Positions 1 to 9,825 of a stretch of DNA of 64,000 nucleotides are shown here, piece by piece. Source of the stretch: Gongronella butleri (lineage: Eukaryota > Mucoromycota > Mucoromycetes > Mucorales > Cunninghamellaceae); the NCBI GenBank assembly GCA_025201375.1, contig JAIWZP010000012.1, positions 310,001 through 374,000 of the forward strand. The letters run 5' to 3'. The position numbers and the translations under genes were made by a program. The notes beneath the pieces were generated by a model, which searched no databases, was not told the origin of the DNA, and worked only from the letters and a program-made list of their open reading frames with translations. Every line of letters begins with the position of its first letter. Positions within the stretch are counted from its first letter, which is position 1.

Positions 1-42
1 CAATGCCATTTTTTCTCTTTTTTTCTCTTTAGGCAACATTAC

Positions 43-1193
43 GACTGAAGAATAAAGACCGCGATCAGGATGCATCCGGTGGGATCGACCCATGCCGCCA
101 ATTTTGATCCAATGATGCCCGTGGTCAAGCCAAGAGAGTTTACAAGCAAGTCATTGCGATGATCTTGTGCCAGGATTTTGGCGCTTGCGTACCGTGACAG
201 GGTGACACAGTAAAAATAGAGAAGCAGCTTGACGCCTGTTGCCAAACAAAAAACAACATCGGCATAATCAGTGGCATTTTCCTTTTTTTTTTTTTTGTTT
301 TGTTTTGTTTGTTGATGCAATTGGGCGTTACCAAGAGCTGTGGACACCATGCCAATGGCCAAAGGGGTGAGGTCAGGCTCCTGCGAGTTGGCAGCGAGCT
401 TTTGTGCAGATTCAATCTATGGTTTTCGCGAGTTGATTCATGACGTCAATGACTTTCTATTAAAAGTGGGAAATCTTTTTACAATCAAAAAGATGGCAAC
501 ACAGCTCATCAAGCACGCGAACACCATGATGCCGGCAGTCTCCATGCGCGCCTTGCCCTGGGCACGGATAAAAAAATCAAATTTTAGTGGTCCAACGGGC
601 TTTTTTTTATCCTCTTTTTTTTTTGTTTGCGGGATTACGGCGGGGTATTTGACAAGGTTGGGCTTCGACGCCTGCCTTCCGGCCCACATGAGGACAATGG
701 AGCTGAGCAGATCCATAAAGGCATCGGCCATGGTGGCAAAGATGGACAGCGAGCCTGAGGTGATGGCGGCCACCAATTGAAGCGCAAAAAGCAAAATGTT
801 GGCAACCACCGAGCCATAGACGGCGATCTTTAGTTTGAGCATTTGCCGCTCCTGCTCCTCATCGTCTTCGGGGTTGAGCGGGCCGAGCATATCGTCGATC
901 AATTCATTTTGCTCGCGATAAAACTGTCGCACCTTTTTGGAACTCCCACGACGCTTGAGATCCAGAAGCTCGTCTTCGGATTTTTTGCTTGTGGTCAGGA
1001 ACAGCGGGTCATCTTCCAATCCAATCACCGCTCCCTCATCATCGTTGCCACGCCGTAAATGCACCGCGTTGCGATGTTGCAGCTGTTGGGGGTCCTCAAT
1101 GGCTGTTGTGTGCCCTCGACGCGCTGATACTTGGTGCAATTGGATGAGCTGGGGCACAGGTTCGCTGGTCGTTGTCGTTACTGTCGTTGACAT
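43..1193 (-). CDS. Cation diffusion facilitator (CDF) family metal transporter, partial (3' end beyond window)
   Basis: Read on the minus strand, exons 639-1193, 483-557, 332-416 and 43-235 join in frame, and a donor GTAATG at 42-38 leads off the window. The start at 1193 was chosen because the residues before it are a T-rich leader. A hydrophilic N-terminus of about 150 residues contains the fungal CDF hallmark KKVRQFYREQNELID. The first two membrane segments follow, with ADAFMD in TM2, then YPAGKARMETAG, and later QDHRNDLLVN in TM5. Both metal sites are therefore D-x-x-x-D, the pattern described for the Mn2+ subgroup of CDF proteins. The expected role is proton-coupled export of Mn2+ (or Fe2+) from the cytosol into an organelle or out of the cell; metal identity is inference. 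The cytoplasmic C-terminal domain lies outside the window. Confidence 0.88.
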
Positions 1194-1810
1194 AACTGCA
1201 GGGCAGAAAAAAGACAAACAAAAAAAAAGGGAAGAAAACCAGGAAAAGATGCAAAAAAATAGGGAATGATAAAGTTTAACCATGATAAAGGCGCTGTGGA
1301 GGGGGATGATTCAGCCATTACCAGTCGAGATTCATTGGCTCGCCACACTTGAACACACGTTTTTCCACCTCAATCCCCCCTACCCCCCCTTTTTTTTTTT
1401 TGGGGGGGGATTTTGAGGCCGCGTGGCTCTGTTGGTGTAGGTCTTGCAGGTTGGTGCGCGTGACTCTGCCTTTTTGCATCGCAACGCACTGAAAAAAAAG
1501 ACACCGAGAGGCACTGAAGGTGTTTCCGCAGCAATTGGCCGTGTCATTGTTGGTTTTGTCTCCAAAAGGGCACTTCTAGTGTCTCAAAGGTCGGTCCGAG
1601 AAAAGAAAAGGTCAACTGCAAACTGGCAAGGTCGTACAAAAAGAGCGGGGGTTGAACATAGCAGCCTTGGCTTTTTTCACGTCTTTTTTTTTTGCTCGTC
1701 TCTCCTCTCTCTCCACTTGTTCTTTTTCTTTACGATTCGCTTTCTCTCTCTTTTTATTTTTTGTTGTTGCTTGTTTCCTTGCGCTTGTTTGCTAGATAAT
1801 TCCGTGTTCC
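1194..1810. promoter_or_regulatory. Divergent intergenic region between CDF transporter and F-box-like gene
   Basis: This 617-bp spacer separates two divergently transcribed genes and should contain both promoters. It holds a C-run/T-run junction near 1376-1408 and a pyrimidine-rich stretch (about 1680-1790) directly upstream of the plus-strand start, typical of transcription start zones here. No clear TATA box or further gene is visible. Confidence 0.4.
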
Positions 1811-3051
1811 ATGCTTCATGTCCTTCCCACCGAGCTCTTATGGCACGTGTTTTTCTTCTTGGACTATGAGGATATCGATCGGTTCCTTGGTGTCGAGTGC
1901 CTTGCGACGGCGGCCGCGGCCTTTTTAGAGCAGCACTACCCGTTTCAGTTTACAGTGGCCGAGCAATTGCGATGTTTTGAGCGGATGACGCAAAATGAGC
2001 CAATGTTGCCTGCGGCGCGGCGCGACGTGGCGTCGGGCCTCTTGCACTTGCTCTGCCACCACGTCGAGCAGTGCCCCAAGTTTGAGCAGCGCACCAAGTT
2101 TAGCGAGCTGCTGGATTTGATGCAGCAAATGGTCGTGGACCGCGTCATTGATCCAACATTGCCGCGCGATATCGAGACAGACTATGGCCATCTGTGCTTG
2201 GACATCCGCCATGTCTATTTGCACACTTCCGAGATCCGCGTGCTGCATGATCCCGTAAGTTGCGACGCGAAAAAAAGTGACAAAAATAGGCAATGCGCAT
2301 ATAAATTTAGCATTTTTTTTATTTTTTATTTATGTATTTTTTTTTCGCTAGAAATACCGACGCCGTAGCACCAAGCACCCGTTGGCACCGTTTCTTCCAC
2401 GGGATTACACGTGGCTGTGGCGACAATATTGTGGATATGCCAAGGATTGGGCGACCGGCTATGTGCCGCCTTTTTGGTGGGTGCATCCCGAGCGGCCGCT
2501 GCGGCAGCGCACGGCCCTGAGATTTGCGCGCTTTTTTGGCATTTTGTTTGATGTGACGAGCCTGTACCTGGAATCGACGCTAGATGGCACGTTTGAAGAG
2601 TGTATTCGCGAGGCATTGGTGTCGGGCAGTGTGGAGCCGCTTTTGCTGCTCTGCGTGGCCGCCGGCAAGCCATTGGACGTCGACGGCATGTGCATGTCTG
2701 TGTCACTTGCTGGCGAACAATTGTACAGCTACCTAGACACCCTGGACGACTATATGACGACCAATCCTTCACCAGAGCAATTGGCGCGCCAACAACACGA
2801 GCACGACCAACGAGATCAGCAGCAACAAGACAATCCAATGACACCCCCAGAATGGCTGCTGCCAGAACGATACCAAGTGCATCCAGATACCAAATTGAGG
2901 CTCAAGGTGAGCAAAAAAAGGAAAAAAAAAAAGGACGCGTCGTGACGCGTGACCCCGTTTTTATTCCTCTGATCTGATCCCCCCTTTTTTTCGTCTTTTT
3001 CTTTAGATGCTGTGCTTCCTGTACAATGATCGTCAATGGCGATGGCTCTAA
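1811..3051 (+). CDS. Unknown protein with F-box-like N-terminus
   Basis: Three exons (1811-2254, 2352-2906, 3007-3051) give a 347-residue protein, all in phase 0, with introns GTAAGT..CTAG and GTGAGC..TTTAG. The N-terminus MLHVLPTELLWHVFFFLDYED has the spacing of an F-box (LP-x-E-hydrophobic...hFxFL-x-x-x-D), the Skp1-binding motif of SCF ubiquitin ligases. The rest is soluble, rich in Trp and Tyr around residues 165-190 (TWLWRQYCGYAKDW), with a Gln/Asp-rich linker near residue 310. The last exon encodes only 14 residues. No substrate-binding repeats (WD40, LRR) are visible, so a role in ubiquitylation is only inferred from the N-terminus. I do not recognise an orthologue. Confidence 0.75.
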
Positions 3052-3142
3052 TAAAGAGGCGAATTAGAGTGTGAGACCTTGTGTGTGCGTTCTTTTTTTT
3101 TTTGTGTGTCACCAATGAGCGTGGAGCAATTGCCACCCCGTT

Positions 3143-3184
<42 letters not shown>

Positions 3185-3444
3185 GGTGTGTGCTTTTTGT
3201 GCTTTCTGTTCGTTTCTCGTTTTTTTTTTTTCTTCCTTCTCTTTTTTTTTTTTTTGTTGTTGCCCTTGTTGTTGTTTTGTACTTTTATGTATCTGCGTGC
3301 TTCCTTTGCCTTGTAGTCTAGTCAATTTCCCGTTTTCCCCTTCTCCCTCCTCTCTCTTTCTTTCTTTTCTTCACTTTTTCTCTCTTTTTCCACTTTTTCG
3401 TTCCGTACGCTCTCGTTTTACGTCTCTCTTTGCTTTCTGTGTAC
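3052..3444. other. Pyrimidine-rich intergenic spacer
   Basis: This short spacer between two same-strand genes is almost entirely T/C rich on the plus strand and contains a 39-T run. Reading frames across it encode only poly-Phe or poly-Lys and are not genes. It probably holds the terminator of the upstream gene and the promoter/5' UTR of the sugar transporter. Confidence 0.5.
3145..3183. repeat. Poly-T homopolymer (39 T)
   Basis: An uninterrupted run of 39 T lies between two genes. Its exact length is unreliable in any assembly. Confidence 0.9.
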
Positions 3445-4068
3445 ATGCAGCTCCTTACTTCTCAAGCAAGGATCTACGTCATATGCAGGTAAGGGCACAA
3501 AATGGACCAAAATGGGTCAAATGGATGCCTTTTTCTGTGTCTTACCCGCCTTTTTCATAGCTTTGTCTCTTTGGGCGGCTTCATTGTAAGTGCCAGGCTC
3601 GGGAGGGCGGGAAGGAAATCAGGGCGACGAAGCGGATAGCGGTGGCCCTTCCCCCCCCCCTCCAATGGCTGCAGGGGTATCTTTGGGTCGCACGTCGAGG
3701 CTTCTCGCCCCTCCCTTTTTGCGAAAAAGCGTGATAAGGTGGCTAACCTTCTTTTTCATCTTTTGTTTACCTAGTACGGGTACGGACGGGCTGCATTGGG
3801 GTCACCATTGGCGACACAAACGGAGCGATTTTTTTTCTTCCATTTTTCCTCGCTCACCTTTTTTTTGTTCTACGATTTTTTCAGGTACGACACCGCCGTG
3901 ATTGCTGCTTATATTGCCGCACCTTCATTTCAGTACAAGTTCAACATAAACTACGCAACAAGCGGTGCCGACGCAGCGGTGATCGCCGTGACTCTAGGTG
4001 CAGGCTTCCTTGCCTCATTCGTAAGGCGATCATGCTTCCATTTGCCCGCCTTGGCCCCCCGCTTAATT

Positions 4069-4108
<40 letters not shown>

Positions 4109-6464
4109 GTGTCTGGCTTTGTCGCTGATCGATTGGTAAAATCACAACGAGCCAATCAAACTTTTTTTTCGCTCTTTTTTTCTTTTTCTTTTTTCTGTTT
4201 TTGTTGATTTTTTTTTGCCATTTTCTCCGCTAGGGTCGCAAGGTGCTTCTTTTCATCGCCACGCTGTTCAATGTGGTCGGTAGCATCATCCAGGTCGTAG
4301 GGCCCAATCTCGCTGCGTTCCTCAGCGGGCGCGTCATCACCGGATTCGGCCTAGGGTACACATTTGGCTGCGCAAAAACGAGGATGAAAAAAAAAAAACT
4401 CACCTGTTTTTTTTATATTTAGCACGTTCACCATGCTTATTCCTCTATGTAAGCCGGCCATTGGAGACGCAAGCGCATGATTCGACGACGAATTGGGGGC
4501 TGATTTTCCAATTTTCCGTTTTTTATTTTTTTTAATTAGATCAGAGCGAAATTGCGCGGCCGGAGAATCGCGGGCGGCTGATCACGCTGTACCAGGTTGC
4601 GGTGGCGCTCGGGATGTGGATTGGGTTCTGGGTTGTGTACGGTGTTGGGATCCACGACTATGACATGCGGTGGGACGTGCCCCTTGGGTTGCAGTTGGTG
4701 CCCGCGGGCGTGCTCCTGCTGGGCCTAGGCCTCGTCCCCGAGAGTCCGCGCTGGCTCATCTACCGCAATCGCTACAATGAAGCACTCGACATCATGGCCC
4801 TGCTGCGAAGCCAGGGAAACAAGGACGATCTCGACTTGCAGATGGAATTCACCGGCGTCCGCCAGGATGTCTGGTTCGACAAGCATTATACCCGCAAGTC
4901 CTTTGTCGGCCTCTGGTCCACAGGCATCGAAAACAATCGCACACGCACACTCCTCGGCATGGGCATCCACATTTGCACTCAAATCTCAGGCTCCAATGCC
5001 CTCATGTAAAAAAAGAAAAAAGCATTTTCTATTGAAAAAAAAATACCAATTCGACGCGATGCTCACACTCCTCATTTTTTTTTCCCACCAAAGCTTTTAT
5101 TTGCCACACATCATCTATGCATCGGGCATTGTCGACCGCAACATGTCGTTGATTCTTGGCGGCGGCATTGCCAATGGCATCAGCTTCTTGGGCACGTTGC
5201 CGTGTTTCTATTTTGTACGTGTCCACATATTGTGCCTGAACGTGATGTTGCTCCGACGACCAGTGAAAAAAAATGGCTCACATTTTTCTTTTCGTATTTT
5301 GTTTCTTAGATTGATCGCTGGGCACGTCGCCGCGTCATGGTGTTTGGCGCTCTGGTGATGGGCGTGTCAATGCTGCTAGTTGGCCTTCTCTCTGGTCTCT
5401 ACGACGGCCCGCTACAAATGAGCCAATTGCATTTTTATGCCGATACCGTCTTTGAGGCCATGTCCAGTAACAATCTGCAGGCAACCTATGCCATGTATGC
5501 TCTCTTTTGCATCTACTTGGCTGGCTTTGCATTGTCGTGGGCACCTGTCGGCTGGATTTGCAAGTCAATCACACAAAACACAAAACCCCCCCTTCTCTGA
5601 CCCTCCCTTTTTTTTTTTTTTTTACGCGTTTGTCTTGTAGATCCCGCCGAAATTTATCCTCAGATGATCCGTGCCAATGCCATGGGTGTCACGACAGCCA
5701 CCAGTTACGCGGCACACCTGCTCATGATCCTTGTCGTGCCCTACATGTTTGAAAGCATGAAATTCGGCGTGTATCTCTTTTTTGGCTGTGTGTGTTTGGC
5801 CATGGCGCTCTTGGTCCATGTGTACTTCCCCGAAACAAAGGTAAAAAAACACAATGGGAAACCAATCGATCGAGTTCTTGAGTTTCTCATTTTTCTTTTT
5901 TTCTTTTTTCAGGGCAAATCTCTCGAGGAAGTAAATCTGCTGTTTAGTGGTGCGCTGATCGACCAGCGGCCTGGTGCGCACCACCCTGCGACGGCGGCAG
6001 AGGCGCTGCTCAAGATGGAACAAGCGCAGTACCGCGAGAAACGTGATCGGCTCGCTCGGCAGCAAGAGGACCTCGACGCGTCGTCGTCCATGTTCCCCAC
6101 CGAAGCGAACCTGTCCGGCCCCATCTCCAATGTCGTGCGCTCGCTTGAATCCAACATTCTACTCAGCAATTCCAATCCGCTCGCCGATCTTGAGAAAAAC
6201 ATCGGCAATGGCAGCAACGGAGGCCAAAACGGCAACGGCAACACTCAACCACCGCTCATCAACCTGCGCAGACAGTCGCTGAACCTGCTCCGCCCGTACC
6301 AGGGCCGACGCCCATCATTGCTCATGCGCCGCAGCTCACCGTCAGCAAATGACTCCACACCATCGCCACCACTGCCCACCACCATCGAATTTGACTCGCC
6401 AGATCAATCCATTGCCAACTCCACGCCTCAGAGATGCCCTTCCATCGACATGCCACCCGTCTAA
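3445..6464 (+). CDS. MFS sugar transporter (sugar porter family), 12 exons including a 5-nt microexon
   Basis: Exons 3445-3488, 3561-3585, 3775-3779, 3885-4020, 4109-4135, 4234-4355, 4423-4448, 4540-5005, 5094-5214, 5310-5559, 5641-5840 and 5913-6464 sum to 1974 nt, a 657-residue protein. Family signatures run in order: SLGGFIYGYDTAVI in TM1, VADRLGRK in the 2-3 loop, GRVITGFGLG in TM4, PESPRWLI before the central loop, NALIFYLPHI in TM7, PVGWIYPAEIYP in TM10 and PETKGKSLEEVN at the end of TM12. It should be a plasma-membrane proton symporter or facilitator for hexoses; substrate is not predictable. The cytosolic tail (about 180 residues, Ser/Pro/Asn rich) is longer than usual. Exon 3 is only TACGG and is needed to keep frame and to complete GYD. 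The intron at 5560-5640 has a GC donor. The start MQLLTSQARIYVIC is the nearest in-frame ATG. Confidence 0.93.
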
Positions 6465-6639
6465 ATTGTGGCCACGAGCATATTGCTTACTCTCTAAATC
6501 ACTCTAATCGCTCTTTCTTTTTTCTTGGCCTGTAAATACTACCATCTAGTCTTTTGTGTTTTGTACATACTCATCGCTGCTCTCTCGCACCATTGCTTAT
6601 TTATTTTTGTTCTAATGTACTAATTCTTTGCTCACTCTC

Positions 6640-6645
6640 AATAAA
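6640..6645 (+). terminator. AATAAA polyadenylation signal of sugar transporter
   Basis: A perfect AATAAA lies 175 nt after the stop codon of the sugar transporter, downstream of a T-rich 3' UTR. Confidence 0.6.
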
Positions 6646-6979
6646 AGCCATCTTTTGCGGCTAAAAATCATCAAACAAAGCCATTCCTGATTAAAATTGG
6701 GTTCATTTTCCTTTAATCTACTGAATTTTACGACAAGCTCACTTTGGCACCTCATTTCATGACATTTTTTACGCGCCATAACGCCTAAAATAGCGATTTT
6801 GGCCTTTTCATGCAAAATCGCGCATACATTGACCACCCAGACACTCCGAAGCGCCGAAATGTGTCCCAAAGAAACGTGGCGAGCTAGAAAAACCACGTGG
6901 ACTTTCAACCTGCAGCAGCCGAGAGTCATGAGGATGCGTGGCATGCAAATCTAATTTTTGTCGTGATCGATCGCCAAAA

Positions 6980-7480
6980 CAAAAATGGAAAAATCAGGTC
7001 TCCAGAATGGCGCCAAACTTGCACACAAGAGGGACTGCGTGGAGAAACCACGAAAAAAGCGAAAAAAGAGCGAGGTCTTTCTGCTCAGTCACGAGCAATG
7101 GGCGTTTTTAGGTCAAATTTCAACGGCGAATTGCAAGGGAAAAACGCGTCCATAGCATCGCTCTAACACATGCATCAGCAAGAGAGATGCCAGGTGCATG
7201 GATTTAATTAGGAACAGGCGCGTGGCACTCGGCTCCTGACGCGGTTAAATGACGCGTCAAAATTTCATAATAAACTTCGGCACGTGTTAGTTTTGCCAAA
7301 GGTACCTTTTTTCACAGATCACCTATGTCCACATACGCAGCGAGCAATTATGATTCTAAGGACACGATTTTCAAGGCGCTGTGGCCAATTCTCGTTGAGT
7401 TTGACTTGAGGTGAAAATTCGTAGTTTTTCGCGTTTTACGCGACAACCAGTCAATGGACCTATGGTTTTTATTGCATTTC
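6980..7480 (+). repeat. Diverged dispersed repeat (family R1), copy 1
   Basis: Blocks in the same order recur at 31665-32175: AAAAATCAGGTCTCCAGAA followed by CGCCAAACTT, then GACGCGTCAAAA, then TACGCAGCGAGC, then CCAGTCAATGGACC near the end. Between blocks the copies are heavily diverged. No open reading frame is shared, so this looks like an old non-coding or decayed element. Confidence 0.65.
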
Positions 7481-9825
7481 CGTCCGTGAATCGAACGTGC
7501 TCGTCATATGATTGAATGGCGTGGCAATTCAAGGACCTCTAATTCGCGATTCCGGATGGCCGGCTATAACCCTTGGAAAATTCGCCATTTTTGAAAATCG
7601 TGGTTGCGTGCCATCCACTGCTCGTAGCGTCTTGGAGGCAGGCTCATTTGAACGAGACGAGATTGAATAACAGATGTAAAGAATGTAAATCCTTGTACGT
7701 TGTAAATTTTGCAATCAGCGACCAAAAAACAACGAAAACCGTCCGATCGTCAATGTTTTCGACATTCATACAATTAATCGTCATAGTTTTTGCACAGAAC
7801 AACATGAGGGGCAAAGAAACACTTTTGATATATTTGGGATGAACCACAACAAGCTGCTTTTACAAAAAAAGCACGTCACGTTCATTACGGTGCAAATGTC
7901 TTTTTTGATCCTGATCTCCAGGGACATGGCGATCTCTGAGTTATAAAAAATGCAAGGAATGATTAATATGACTACGGATGGTGAATGAAGAAGCAAAAAA
8001 TACGCGTTGGATCGCGCGTGAGACCGTCATTTTAGCTCATACTTCTTCTGATTTGCTCGTTCCTCCAAGGATGCTTCAATTATGCAAGACGCGTTGCAAT
8101 GTATATGCAAGAGGAGAACGAGAATGCTCTTTTGGTCGTAGAAGCATGGCTCGAAAAAAAAGACTTCATGAAAAAGAGCGCTTCAATAGTATTTGCTACT
8201 TTATTTAATCTTCTCAGAACGACGCTCGCCGTTCCGGCATCTTTTAAATTACAAAATACACACCGGCTCTCCCGGATGCTGGCTGTGGACAATTTTCAGG
8301 TCGATCGCTTGATCAAGTCTTCAAACATTGCAGGTGAGCGTGCTCTATGACAAAATGTAGGGTTGTGCGCAATCACTCTACTAAATGGGTCTCAAAGTCG
8401 ACTATCTAAACGTTTACCGTCCTTGCCATTCAATCACACACCTTTAGGGAGCACAGGCGGATCGCGAATGGCAAAGAAACATGCGTAAAATGGGCACGTC
8501 CTAGGCGATTGCATGCCGCAGCACCGTCTTTCACATCACAATATCAGGATGTTGTTCAATTGAGACGCCTTTGCATCCGTCCGTGGACATTGGCGTTGAC
8601 ATGTTGATTATTTCGTGCTGTTGCGCGCACTGGCTGTTTTTACGTTGACTTTTTTTGCCAAAACGTCTCAAATTTGTGCGTTTGTTCCTTGTAGCGAGCA
8701 TTCGGTCCTACCCCTTGATTGTTGGATGTCTTTTGGTCGTTTCTTGCCGGGAGCCGTTATGACAATTTCGCGTGACGCGTCGTGGTTTTGCCAAGGAAGC
8801 GCGTGTCAAGCCAAAAGTGACCCGGTCTTAGCGCTGGCGCAGGGTAGGGGGGAAGCACGTCGATGAGTCACGCACACCATGCATGAATCGAGCCAAGCAA
8901 TGGGTAAAGTCAGCCCAGTCAGGTGACCATTTTCTTCTATCGCCAGGATCCTGCGCTTTTTTGGGCTTTTTTGGGCTAGGCTTTAGCTCTGTGTCGCGCG
9001 ACTAGAAAGCAAGCCCTCCTAGTACTACTTTTAAGTGAAGCACTCTTTTGTTTTCTTGTTTTGCGAGGGTGGGGGGTTGGAGGAACAAGTAAAAGAGGTC
9101 CAGTGCCCTGGCCAATTTCTAATGAGGATTGCCATTTCCATCCGCGTCGCCGCCTGGTTTTTTTATTTTATTTTCCCTGGCTATTTATGCAGCTTTCCGT
9201 TTCGATTGCATGAATCCGGCTTCATTTGTTTGTTTGCGATACAGTTTGCCAAGGCCCACTGTTGCTCAATTGATGTCACTGACATGGTCTCTAAAAGGGA
9301 GGGGAACGGCGAGGCAAGCTTTTTTTTTTTTTCTATTCATAGCACCATGGGCCATTTCTTCTCTGCCCCTGCTCACGCACTGATGCTTCCTGGCTCTGAA
9401 TGGAATAGCCTAGTGTCACCACAATGCTTGAAAAAAAAAAGGCAAAAGGCAAAAAAAATCATTGCATCCGCAATACGTTTGATCAGGCGTTTCCAATGGA
9501 TGACGATTGCGCAGCGCGTGGACACGAACTTGTTCATTGTGGCCTGAGAGCCATTAAGTTGTTGTGGCTGGCAATATGAGTTGCAAAACGACGATGACAC
9601 AAGCAGTGGGCTGTTTTTTTATGATCTGTGGGGGGCGGTCGCCTTCATTTGACCAATTTGTTCCTTGTGACACAGAACGGAGCCTCCCAGGCAAGTATAA
9701 AAAGGGAAAATCCGAAATCGTTCGTGTTCTCCGCCTTTTTTTTTTTTTTCTTTTTCAATTTTTTTTTATTTTTTTGCCCTGACATCTCTTTTGATTCTCG
9801 CTATCCCACGCTTACACTCTTCTTT

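Larger units (their letters stand above)
6465..9825. other. 3.3-kb intergenic region with a diverged repeat, no convincing gene
   Basis: After the transporter 3' UTR no frame shows sustained coding character: candidates are under 90 codons, have no recognisable motif, and often overlap on both strands. Part of it (about 6980-7480) is related to 31665-32175. The last 250 bp are T-rich and lead into the RhoGAP gene. It may hold non-coding RNA or relics. Confidence 0.5.

Noticed and set aside
3079..3560. Long frames coding mostly for Phe or Lys runs
   Set aside because: They come from poly-T tracts in spacers and introns. The same applies to frames near 12570-12887, 14384-14563 and 53156-53443. 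No codon character or motif.
3584..3901. Frame through 3590-3901 as coding sequence of the transporter
   Set aside because: It has no family similarity and contains two clear introns. The family motif is only obtained with the 5-nt exon model.
7470..7510. tRNA-like B-box (AATCGAAC) on either strand
   Set aside because: No matching A-box, acceptor stem or anticodon arm could be built. No convincing tRNA was found in the window.
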